Shown here: positions 16,337-23,575 of the stretch, piece by piece
Layout: every line of letters starts with the position of its first letter
Numbering within the stretch: position 1 is the first letter of the stretch
NCBI RefSeq assembly: GCF_043555985.1
Contig: NZ_JBIGIC010000001.1
Coordinates: 62,001 to 126,000 of the forward strand
DNA length: 64,000 nt
Direction: 5' to 3'
DNA from: Pelomonas candidula
Lineage (GTDB): Bacteria; Pseudomonadota; Gammaproteobacteria; Burkholderiales; Burkholderiaceae_C
Position numbers and translations under genes: made by a program
The notes under the pieces: model-generated
The model's database searches: none
Told to the model about the DNA's origin: nothing
The model's input: only the letters and a program-made list of their open reading frames with translations

Positions 16337-16578
16337 AACGCTTCCACCGTGCCTTTCAGCTTGATGCACAGCGGCCGGCCCTTGCGGTCCAGCGTCTTGC
16401 CGGCGGGCACCTTGACCCAGCCTTCGCTGATGCAGTATTCCTCGACGTCCTGACGCTCCTTGCCGTTGAAGCGGATGCCGATGTCGTGCTCGAAGACGGC
16501 GGCGACATGGTGGGGGCTGCGCGGGTCGACGCTGAGGTGGTCGGGCAGTTCGGGGCGGTTGGCGGCGGCGTCGGACAT
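16327..16578 (-). CDS. DUF3297 family protein
   Basis: This 83-aa cytosolic protein has the compact sequence LPDHLSVDPRSPHHVAAVFE and FNGKERQDVEEYCISEGWVKV that is typical of DUF3297. The function is unknown in the family as far as I know. The start is ATG 16578; longer frames upstream are in a non-family sequence. It is convergent with the P450 gene, overlapping it by 10 bases. Confidence 0.82.
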   Translation of the reverse strand: MSDAAANRPELPDHLSVDPRSPHHVAAVFEHDIGIRFNGKERQDVEEYCISEGWVKVPAGKTLDRKGRPLCIKLKGTVEAFYR

Positions 16579-16679
16579 GGGAGTTCGGGTGCGTTGAGCA
16601 GGGCGCGCATTGTCCTCGAGCCAGGAACACCGGCCCGCGACGCGACCACCGCGCGAGGTGGAAATGCACAGAGCGGCTG

Positions 16680-16696
16680 CTGACAGCACCTGTCAG
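16680..16696. promoter_or_regulatory. Perfect palindrome upstream of the VOC-family gene
   Basis: CTGACAG, CAC, CTGTCAG forms a 7-3-7 inverted repeat in the 163-base gap between DUF3297 (start 16578) and the VOC gene (start 16742). It ends 45 bases before the VOC start. It could be an operator for either divergent gene, but no dedicated regulator is adjacent. Confidence 0.4.
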
Positions 16697-16741
16697 CGGT
16701 GCGGCCGAGCATGGCGGCCTTCGTCAACGCAGGAGACCGCC

Positions 16742-17110
16742 ATGCAACCCGATTGCCTCATCCTCTACGTGCACAGCCCCGCCGAGAGCGTGCTGTTCTA
16801 CCGCTCGCTGCTGGGTCGCGAGCCCGTGGAGCAGAGCCCCAACTTCGCGATGTTCATGCTCAACGACAAAACCATGCTGGGCCTCTGGGCGGCGCACGAC
16901 GTGCAGCCCGCCAGCGGCCAGCGTGGCGGCGGCGCGGAGATCGGCATCACCGTAGGCAGCGACGCCGAGGTGACCGCCGCCGTCGCCGCCTGGAAGGCTT
17001 CGGGCTGGCCGGTGCTGCAAGGCCCCACCACGATGGACTTCGGTTTCACGGCCGTGACGGCCGACCCGGACGGTCACCGCGTGCGGGTGTTCCGGCCCAC
17101 GCAGGGCTGA
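16742..17110 (+). CDS. VOC (glyoxalase/bleomycin-resistance fold) family protein
   Basis: This 122-aa protein has the paired beta-alpha-beta-beta-beta pattern of the vicinal oxygen chelate fold. It starts CLILYVHSPAESVLFYRSLLG and ends FTAVTADPDGHRVRVFRP. The usual metal-ligand acids are not obvious, so it may bind rather than convert a ligand, as in drug-sequestering members. GCAGGAGA lies 6 bases upstream of ATG 16742. The substrate is unknown. Confidence 0.85.
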   Translation: MQPDCLILYVHSPAESVLFYRSLLGREPVEQSPNFAMFMLNDKTMLGLWAAHDVQPASGQRGGGAEIGITVGSDAEVTAAVAAWKASGWPVLQGPTTMDFGFTAVTADPDGHRVRVFRPTQG

Positions 17111-17151
17111 GCGGCCGGGCACCCCGGGCGACGGCCCCAAGGCTGACGCCG

Positions 17152-17505
17152 CTATCGCTGCGCGACGGCCAGCCTCACCAGTTCGGCAGCGCGCTGCACA
17201 TCGTCCGGCGAGTGGAAGCGCACTTCTATCCATGCCGAGTTCGCCGAGCGCGCCGGGTGATGGATCGACCCGGCCGGATGCGACAGCCCCAGGGACGCGA
17301 TGAGCTTGCGCGTGAGGCGCAGATCGAGCTCGTGATCGTGGTGGAAGTGCGCGAATTCCTTGCCGCGACAGAACAGGGCCGTGCCGCCAGCGACGGGAGA
17401 TGGCTGCGCCGTCACGCCATCGACACCGGCGAGCAGATCGAGCAGTTGCTGTTTCAGGGCGGCCATGGTCAAGGTGGGAAGAGGGCTCTCGGCGTGACGC
17501 CTCAT
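17152..17505 (-). CDS. DUF5519 (luciferase-like fold) family protein
   Basis: This 117-aa protein has ALFCRGKEFAHFHHDHELDLRL and IHHPARSANSAWIEVRFHS, the pattern of DUF5519 proteins. It is histidine-rich in the middle, which may bind metal. ATG 17505 overlaps the AceK stop (ATGA), which supports this start over the internal ATG 17466. It is thus the third gene of a carbonic anhydrase-AceK operon. The function is unknown. Confidence 0.78.
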   Translation of the reverse strand: MRRHAESPLPTLTMAALKQQLLDLLAGVDGVTAQPSPVAGGTALFCRGKEFAHFHHDHELDLRLTRKLIASLGLSHPAGSIHHPARSANSAWIEVRFHSPDDVQRAAELVRLAVAQR

Positions 17506-19289
17506 GCGGGAGCGCCGGGGCGCCCGGCACCGCTGCCCCGCTCGGCCGCGGCGAATCGCCGCGACGCATCGTACGGAAACACGTCGTGCACATGCCCCGC
17601 CAGGATGCGCTCCTTGTGGACCTGCCAGAAGTCGGCATCCAGCAGGTCAGCATGGTGGCGCATGAAGGCGTCGCGCACCTGGGGGTTGCCGAGCAGGAAG
17701 GGAGCGAAGGTCTCGGGGAAGACGTCGCGCGGCGCGACGTGCCACCAGACCTCGCCCGACATCGCTTCCTCCTCGTTGCGCGGCTCGGGCACGCGGCGGA
17801 AGTTGCAGTCGGTCAGGTACTCGATCTCGTCGTAGTCGTAGAACACGACCTTGCCGTGGCGGGTCACGCCGAAGTTCTTCCACAGCATGTCGCCGGGGAA
17901 GATGTTCGCGGCCACGAGGTCCTTGATCGCATTGCCGTACTCGACGACGACGCGCTCGACCTGCTCCGGCGTCGCGTCCTGCAGGTAGAGGTTGAGCGGC
18001 ACCATGCGGCGCTCGATGTAGACATGCCTGATGACGAGGTCGTCGCCGCTCTCCTCGATGAGGCTGGGGCAGAAGTGCTTCAGCTCCGCGACGAGCTCGT
18101 CGTCGAAGCGCTGGCGCGGGAAGGCGACGCGCGTGTACTCCAGCGTGTCAGCCATGCGGCCCACGCGGTCATGCGCCTTCACGAGCCGGTACTTGGCCTG
18201 CACCTGCTCGCGCGTCGTGTCCTTGGGCGCCGGGTAGAAATCCTTGACGACCTTGAAGACGAAGGGATAGCTCGGCAGATCGAACACCAGCATGACCATG
18301 CCCTTGATGCCGGGCGCGATGCGAAAGGCGTCGCTGCTGTGCCGCAGGTGGCGCAGGAAGTCCCGGTAGAACAGCGCCTTGCCCTGCTTCTGCAGGCCCA
18401 GCGCCGCATAGATCTCCGAGCGCGGCTTGCGCGGCATCAGCGCGCGCAGGAAGGCCACGAAGGCGCTGGGCACTTCCATGTCCACGAGGAAGTAGGCACG
18501 CGCGAAGCTGAACAGGCCCAGCAGATCGTCCTCGCCGAACAGCAGCGCATCGACGAAGAAGCGGCCATCGGCCCGCCTCAGGATGGGCAGCGCGAACGCC
18601 GTCTCGGTGAAGCCGTTGATGATCCTGCCGACGACGTAGGCGCCCTTGTTGCGGTAGAACAGGCTGGACAGCACCTGCAGCTGGAAGTTGGCCCGCCAGC
18701 GGATGTCGCCCAGCCGGTCGAGCACGGCGTCCCGCACGCGCCGCACGTCGGCCTGCAGGTCGACGAACTCGCCGTCCAGCTGGAAGTTGGTGATGCAGCG
18801 CTGCAGCGTCGCTTGCAGCGTGTCGGGCGTCGGGTAGTAGGCGCGGTAGGTCGGCGTCGCGGCCGGCTCGTCGTTCTCGATGTACTCGGTCGAGACGGCC
18901 GGGCGCACGAAGATGAAATCGTTGTGGAAGTAGGCGTGGTGCAGGATGCGCGTGCACACCGAGTTGAAGAAGGTCTCGGCCAGCTCGGGCTGGTGGTGGT
19001 CGGTCAGCAGCCCGATGAAGTGCAGCTTGACCTGCTGCCAGACGTCCATCGACAGCGTGGACGCCGCGAAGCGCTGCTCCAGCAGCTGGCTGGTCTCGGC
19101 GACGCGGGTGTCGTAGAACTCGATGCGCTGCGCCTGCGCGCGCTGCTGGCCGGCCCAGTCGCCGCGCTCGAAGCGGGCCTTGGCCTCGGCGGACGTGGCG
19201 CGGAACAGCGCGTAGTGATGGTCGAAACCGCCCAGCAGCGCCCGGGCGATCTCGAAGGCGCGGGTGTCCGTGAGCTGCGTCGGGAACAC
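17502..19289 (-). CDS. aceK: Isocitrate dehydrogenase kinase/phosphatase
   Basis: This 595-aa protein matches AceK over its length (the E. coli enzyme is about 578 aa). It phosphorylates and dephosphorylates isocitrate dehydrogenase, steering isocitrate to the glyoxylate bypass during growth on acetate or fatty acids. Visible marks are RIEFYDTRVAETSQLLEQRF at the N-terminus, GIKGMVMLVFDLPSYPFVFKVVKD (ATP-site region near the middle) and FYDYDEIEYLTDCNFRRVP. I chose GTG 19289 because the frame further upstream runs antisense to the carbonic anhydrase gene's reading and has no AceK-like sequence; AGCAGGG lies upstream. It follows the carbonic anhydrase gene by 14 bases. No aceA/aceB is in the window. 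Confidence 0.92.
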   Translation of the reverse strand: MFPTQLTDTRAFEIARALLGGFDHHYALFRATSAEAKARFERGDWAGQQRAQAQRIEFYDTRVAETSQLLEQRFAASTLSMDVWQQVKLHFIGLLTDHHQPELAETFFNSVCTRILHHAYFHNDFIFVRPAVSTEYIENDEPAATPTYRAYYPTPDTLQATLQRCITNFQLDGEFVDLQADVRRVRDAVLDRLGDIRWRANFQLQVLSSLFYRNKGAYVVGRIINGFTETAFALPILRRADGRFFVDALLFGEDDLLGLFSFARAYFLVDMEVPSAFVAFLRALMPRKPRSEIYAALGLQKQGKALFYRDFLRHLRHSSDAFRIAPGIKGMVMLVFDLPSYPFVFKVVKDFYPAPKDTTREQVQAKYRLVKAHDRVGRMADTLEYTRVAFPRQRFDDELVAELKHFCPSLIEESGDDLVIRHVYIERRMVPLNLYLQDATPEQVERVVVEYGNAIKDLVAANIFPGDMLWKNFGVTRHGKVVFYDYDEIEYLTDCNFRRVPEPRNEEEAMSGEVWWHVAPRDVFPETFAPFLLGNPQVRDAFMRHHADLLDADFWQVHKERILAGHVHDVFPYDASRRFAAAERGSGAGRPGAPA

Positions 19290-19303
19290 GCGCCCGACCC
19301 TGC

Positions 19304-19981
19304 TCAGGCAGCCGTGGCGTAGCGCTTCTTGACGTTGGCCAGCGCGCGCCGGTAGGCCGGGTCCACGTCCTCGGGGCGGCCCGCCGTCAGCGCGAGGTCT
19401 TCCAGCAGGCCGTTGTGCAGGCCGTAGACCCAGCCGTGCACGACGACTTCCTGCCCGCGGTGCCAGGCGTCCTGCACGACCGTCGTGTGGCAGGCGTTGC
19501 GGGCCTGCTCCAGCACGTTCAGCTCGCACAGTGCGTCGACACGCCGCGGCTCGGGCACGGTCTCCAGCCATTCGCTGTGCATGTGGCGCACGTCCTGCAC
19601 GTGGCGTATCCAGTTCTCGACGAGACCCACGCGCAGGTCATACAGCGCCGCGCGCACGCCACCGCAGTTGCTGTGGCCCACGACGATGATGTGGCGCACC
19701 TTCAGGTGGTCCACCGCGAACTGCATGACGGACAGGCAGTTCAGGTCCGAGTGCACGACGACGTTGGCGACGTTGCGGTGCACGAAAAGCTCGCCCGGCA
19801 GCAGGTCCACCAGCTCGTTGGCCGGCACGCGGCTGTCGGCGCAGCCTATCCACAGGTATTGCGGCGTCTGCTGCTTCAGCAGGCGAGAGAAGAATCCCGG
19901 CTCACGGGCCTCGGTGTCGGCGGCCCAGCTCTTGTTCTTGTCGAGCAGGTCTTGCAGTTCGTGGTTGGATGCGTTCGTCAT
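19304..19981 (-). CDS. can: Beta-class carbonic anhydrase
   Basis: This 225-aa enzyme interconverts CO2 and bicarbonate in the cytoplasm. Zinc ligands Cys47, Asp49 (in GCADSRV), His103 and Cys106 (in GHSNCGG) are all present, together with Arg51. Length and sequence match the bacterial Can group. It leads an operon with aceK and the DUF5519 gene. This is sensible, since anaplerotic carboxylation and the glyoxylate bypass both refill the TCA cycle. Confidence 0.95.
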   Translation of the reverse strand: MTNASNHELQDLLDKNKSWAADTEAREPGFFSRLLKQQTPQYLWIGCADSRVPANELVDLLPGELFVHRNVANVVVHSDLNCLSVMQFAVDHLKVRHIIVVGHSNCGGVRAALYDLRVGLVENWIRHVQDVRHMHSEWLETVPEPRRVDALCELNVLEQARNACHTTVVQDAWHRGQEVVVHGWVYGLHNGLLEDLALTAGRPEDVDPAYRRALANVKKRYATAA

Positions 19982-20004
19982 GCCGCCATTTTCTCAGCCA
20001 GGAG

Positions 20005-21183
20005 TTACATCGTCTCCGCAAACAGCTCCCGCCCAATCAGCATCCGGCGGATCTCACTCGTGCCCGCGCCGATTTCGTAGAGCTTCGCGTCACGCCACAG
20101 CCGGCCCAGCGGGTACTCGTTGATGTAGCCATTGCCGCCGAATATCTGCACGCCCTCGCCGGCCATCCAGGTCGCCTTCTCGGCCGTCCACAGGATGACC
20201 GAGGCGCAGTCCTTGCGCACCTGGCGCACGTGCTCGGCACCCAGCAGGTCGAGGTTCTTGGCCACCGTGTAGGCGAAGCTGCGTGCAGCCTGCAGCACGG
20301 TGTACATGTCGGCCACCTTGCCCTGGATGAGCTGGAACTCGCCGATGCTCTGGCCGAACTGCTTGCGGTCGTGGATGTAGGGGATCACGTTGTCCATGAC
20401 CGCCTGCATGATGCCCAGCGGCCCGCCGGTCAGCACGGCGCGCTCGTAGTCCAGCCCTGACATCAACACCTTGGCGCCGTTGTTGACGCCGCCCAGCACG
20501 TTCTCGGCCGGCACCTCGACGTTCTGGAACACCAGCTCGCCCGTGTGCGAACCGCGCATGCCCAGCTTGTCGAGCTTCTGCGCGATGCTGAAGCCCTTCA
20601 TGCCCTTCTCGATCAGGAAGGCCGTCACGCCGCGCGCGCCCAGTTCGGGCTCGGTCTTGGCGTAGACGACCAGCGTGTCGGCGTCGGGGCCGTTGGTGAT
20701 CCACATCTTGCTGCCGTTGACGACGTAGTAGCCGCCTTTGTCTTCGGCTCGCAGCTTCATGCTCAGCACGTCGGAGCCCGCGCCCGGCTCGCTCATCGCC
20801 AGCGCGCCGACATGCTCGCCGCTGATGAGCTTGGGCAGGTACTTCGCGCGCTGCGCCTCGTTGCCGTTGCGCTTGATCTGGTTCACGCACAGGTTGCTGT
20901 GCGCGCCGTAACTCAGGCCCACCGACGCGCTGCCGCGGCTGATCTCCTCCATCGCCACCATGTGCGCGAGGTAGCCCATGTTGGCGCCGCCGTACTGCTC
21001 CGGCACAGTGATGCCCAGCACGCCCAGCTCGCCCATCTTGCGCCACAGGTCCATGGGGAACTGGTCGCTGCGGTCGATCTCCGCCGCGCGGGGAGCGATC
21101 TCCTCGTCGGCAAACGCGCGCACCGCGTCGCGCAGCGCGTCGATGTCTTCGCCGAGTTGGAAGTTGAGGCCGGGCAGATTCAT
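20005..21183 (-). CDS. liuA: Isovaleryl-CoA dehydrogenase
   Basis: This 392-aa acyl-CoA dehydrogenase performs the third step of leucine breakdown, isovaleryl-CoA to 3-methylcrotonyl-CoA. The subfamily mark is clear: the catalytic base is moved to Glu247 in GLDYERAVLTGGPLGIM, while the usual C-terminal site reads IGAGTSEIRR with Gly instead of Glu. The FAD motif MSEPGAGSDVLSM is present. A LiuR-like palindrome (21245-21260) lies 62 bases before the start. The other liu genes (liuB-E) are not in this window, since the gene ends 23 bases before the carbonic anhydrase start. Confidence 0.93.
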   Translation of the reverse strand: MNLPGLNFQLGEDIDALRDAVRAFADEEIAPRAAEIDRSDQFPMDLWRKMGELGVLGITVPEQYGGANMGYLAHMVAMEEISRGSASVGLSYGAHSNLCVNQIKRNGNEAQRAKYLPKLISGEHVGALAMSEPGAGSDVLSMKLRAEDKGGYYVVNGSKMWITNGPDADTLVVYAKTEPELGARGVTAFLIEKGMKGFSIAQKLDKLGMRGSHTGELVFQNVEVPAENVLGGVNNGAKVLMSGLDYERAVLTGGPLGIMQAVMDNVIPYIHDRKQFGQSIGEFQLIQGKVADMYTVLQAARSFAYTVAKNLDLLGAEHVRQVRKDCASVILWTAEKATWMAGEGVQIFGGNGYINEYPLGRLWRDAKLYEIGAGTSEIRRMLIGRELFAETM

Positions 21184-21244
21184 GCGGGAGTCTCCTGTGC
21201 GGCCCGCTAGACGCCCGGTTGTGCCAGGCGCTGCGGGCGCTTGA

Positions 21245-21260
21245 TTGACGTAAACGTCAA
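21245..21260. promoter_or_regulatory. LiuR-like operator, copy 2 (isovaleryl-CoA dehydrogenase)
   Basis: TTGACGTAAACGTCAA is a 7-2-7 palindrome, identical in its arms to copies 1 and 3. It lies between the LysR gene stop (21271) and the liuA start (21183). The minus strand reads TTGACGTTTACGTCAATCAA, sharing the trailing ATCAA with the other two copies. A -10 box is not obvious here. Confidence 0.75.
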
Positions 21261-21270
21261 CTGTAGCAAC

Positions 21271-22167
21271 TCAACCTGAGGCGCCCGCCCGCTGCGGCAG
21301 CAGGCGCTGCACCAGCGGGTGGACGATCTTCTTGTCGGTACCCACGGCGAAGAAGGACTCCTCGACGCCCGTGCAGTCGCCCACGCGCACCAGGCCGTCG
21401 CGCTCGACGAGCTTGTCGCTCATCAGCGCCGCGGCCGGGAACACGCCCATCCCCGCCGCGCCGAAGGTGGCCAGCAGCGCACTGTCCTCGAACTCGCCGG
21501 CCACGCGGCCACGCACGCCGTTGCGCTCCAGCCATTGGTCCAGCCGCACGCGCACGGCGGCGTGCGACGTGGGCAGCAGCAGCGGCACGTCGGCCAGCGA
21601 CGCCGGGAAGTCGCGCATCGCGGCCGAAGCCCAGCGCGGCGCCGCGAACCAGGCCATCGGCGAACTGCCCAGCTCGTGGCTGTAGACACGCAGATTGGGG
21701 TTGGGCGGCGCGGGCCGGTCGGCCAGCACGACGTCCAACCGGTGCAGCGCGAGGTCGCCCAGCAGGTCGTCGAACTCGTCCTCGTGGCACAGCAGGCGCA
21801 GGTGCGGCGTGTCGATGATGGGCTGCAGCAGCCGTTGCACGACGAGCTTGGGCAGGCCGTCGGAAATGCCCACCGCCAGGCGCACGGCCGGCGCCGTGGC
21901 GGCGTCGCGCACGCGCTCGGGCAGCGTCTCGCCCAACGAGAAGATCTGCTCAGCCACTTCCAGCGCGGCCTGGCCGGCATCGGTCAGCGTCAGGCCGCGG
22001 CCGGCAGGCTTCAGCAGCGACGCGCCGAGTGCCTGCTCCAGCTCGCGCACCTGCGTCGATACCGTCTGCACCGACAGGCCCAGCCGCTCGGCCGCACGCG
22101 TGAGGCCGCCCTCCTTGGCCACGGCCCAGAAGTAGTAGAGGTGGCGGTAGCTGAAGCTCATGCTCAT
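21271..22167 (-). CDS. LysR family regulator, NhaR-like
   Basis: This 298-aa protein starts FSYRHLYYFWAVAKEGGLTRAAERLGLS, the distinctive N-terminus of NhaR-type regulators, followed by the usual wHTH and a substrate-binding-like domain. NhaR proteins respond to sodium and activate the NhaA antiporter or other stress genes, but no nhaA is present here. It is divergent from the BI-1 gene at 22273, with 105 bases between them, so that gene is the likeliest target. ATG 22167 (or 22161) gives the natural N-terminus. Confidence 0.86.
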   Translation of the reverse strand: MSMSFSYRHLYYFWAVAKEGGLTRAAERLGLSVQTVSTQVRELEQALGASLLKPAGRGLTLTDAGQAALEVAEQIFSLGETLPERVRDAATAPAVRLAVGISDGLPKLVVQRLLQPIIDTPHLRLLCHEDEFDDLLGDLALHRLDVVLADRPAPPNPNLRVYSHELGSSPMAWFAAPRWASAAMRDFPASLADVPLLLPTSHAAVRVRLDQWLERNGVRGRVAGEFEDSALLATFGAAGMGVFPAAALMSDKLVERDGLVRVGDCTGVEESFFAVGTDKKIVHPLVQRLLPQRAGASG

Positions 22168-22272
22168 CGAGTTGACTCCACAAGTTAAGCAGAAGAAAAG
22201 CTTCGCCATTCTCTGCTTTTATTTGATGGCTGGCTTGCCTACGCTGAGCCTGTTTTTTACTGGAGGTCTGCC

Positions 22273-22950
22273 ATGCAAACCCGCCCCTACGCCATCGCCA
22301 TGCCCCATGGCGGTTCCGTCGACCGCAGCACCGCGCACCGCGTGCTGCGCAACACCTACGCGCTGCTGTCGATGACGCTGTTGTTCAGCGCCGCCGTCGC
22401 CGGCGCCGCGGTCGCCTTCAACCTGCCCGGCCCCGGGCTGATCCTGACGCTGGTCGCCTACTTCGGCCTGCTGTTCGGCATCCACAAGCTGAAGAACAGC
22501 GCAGGCGGCATCGGCCTGGTGTTCGCGCTGACCGGCTTCATGGGCTGGACGCTGGGCCCGCTGCTGACCCGCACGCTGGCGCTGCCATCAGGTGGCCAGG
22601 CCGTCATGCTGGCGCTGGGCGCGACCGGAGCAGTCTTCCTGGCGCTTTCGGCCTATGCCCGCACCACCAAGCGCGACCTGTCATGGATGGGCGGCTTCCT
22701 GTTCGCCGGCATGGTGGTGGCGATGCTCGCCGGTCTCGCGGCGATCTTCTTCCAGATCCCCGCGCTGGCGCTGACCGTCTCCGCCGTGGTGGCCCTGCTG
22801 TCGGCCGGCCTCATCCTGTTCGAGACCAAGCAGATCGTCGACGGCGGCGAGACCAACTACGTGCTCGCCACGGTCAGCCTGTTCGTGTCCATCTTCAACC
22901 TGTTCACGAGCCTGCTGCAGTTGTTCGGCTTCGCCGGTTCCGACGACTGA
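22273..22950 (+). CDS. Bax inhibitor-1/YccA family membrane protein
   Basis: This 225-aa protein has seven hydrophobic segments and family marks: the N-terminal RSTAHRVLRNTYALLSMTLL and C-terminal FETKQIVDGGETNYVLATVSLFVSIFNLFTSLLQL. Bacterial BI-1 proteins act in the inner membrane as pH-sensitive leaks or modulators of FtsH-type proteolysis. ACTGGAGG lies 7 bases upstream of the ATG. The ExoD-like gene follows 25 bases downstream in the same direction. Confidence 0.93.
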   Translation: MQTRPYAIAMPHGGSVDRSTAHRVLRNTYALLSMTLLFSAAVAGAAVAFNLPGPGLILTLVAYFGLLFGIHKLKNSAGGIGLVFALTGFMGWTLGPLLTRTLALPSGGQAVMLALGATGAVFLALSAYARTTKRDLSWMGGFLFAGMVVAMLAGLAAIFFQIPALALTVSAVVALLSAGLILFETKQIVDGGETNYVLATVSLFVSIFNLFTSLLQLFGFAGSDD

Positions 22951-22975
22951 TCTGCCCCGCCCGCAGAGGCTTCGC

Positions 22976-23575
22976 ATGAGCATCCGTGACCTGGCCTCCC
23001 GTCTGCGCATCGCCGCCGACGGGCTGCCCCCAGGCCCGGTGCCGCTGGCCGCCCTCGCCGAGGCGCACGGCGGGGCCTGGCAGGCCAGCCTGCTGGTGCT
23101 GCTGGCGGCGCCCTGCCTGCTGCCCATCCCGGGCATCGGCACCGTGCTGAGCCTGGGCCTGGCGCTGCTGGGCATGGCGCTGTGGCTGGCACCGCACCGC
23201 GGCCTGCCGGCCCGGCTCGCCCAACTGCACCTGCCCCGCGAAGGCGCCGTGCGCGGCCTCGCGCTGCTGGCCGGCTTCTACGACCGCATCCACCTCGTCA
23301 CCCGCCCGCGCCTGGGCGCGATGGCCGGCCCCTCGACCCGCTGGTGGCTGGGCCCGATGACGCTGTTGATGGCGCTGCTGATCTTCCTGCCCATCCCCTT
23401 CGGCAACCTGCTGCCGGCTATGTCGCTGATGCTGGCCGGCGTGGCTCTCGCCGCGCGGGACGGCCTGTTGATGCTGGCCGCCCTCACCACCGGCGCGGGG
23501 GCCCTCGCGTCGTCCACCGCGCTGCTGCTGCTCGGCTGGCAGGCCGGCGCGGCGCTGCTGGGGCTCAGCGCCTGA
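22976..23575 (+). CDS. ExoD family membrane protein
   Basis: This 199-aa protein has the ExoD order: a cytosolic N-terminus (LASRLRIAADGLPPGPVPLAALAEAHG), the hydrophobic LLAAPCLLPIPGIGTVLS segment, a loop, and three more transmembrane segments with FLPIPFGNLLPA. ExoD was first described in rhizobial exopolysaccharide synthesis; the exact role is unclear. It shares direction with the BI-1 gene. Its stop overlaps the convergent OPT transporter gene by 11 bases. Confidence 0.88.
   Translation: MSIRDLASRLRIAADGLPPGPVPLAALAEAHGGAWQASLLVLLAAPCLLPIPGIGTVLSLGLALLGMALWLAPHRGLPARLAQLHLPREGAVRGLALLAGFYDRIHLVTRPRLGAMAGPSTRWWLGPMTLLMALLIFLPIPFGNLLPAMSLMLAGVALAARDGLLMLAALTTGAGALASSTALLLLGWQAGAALLGLSA

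Noticed and set aside
16680..16696. A lux box for quorum sensing
   Set aside because: The CTG-CAG spacing is 11 rather than the usual 10 or 12, and no luxI/luxR pair is in the window; the NarL-type HTH at 42297 is a two-component regulator.
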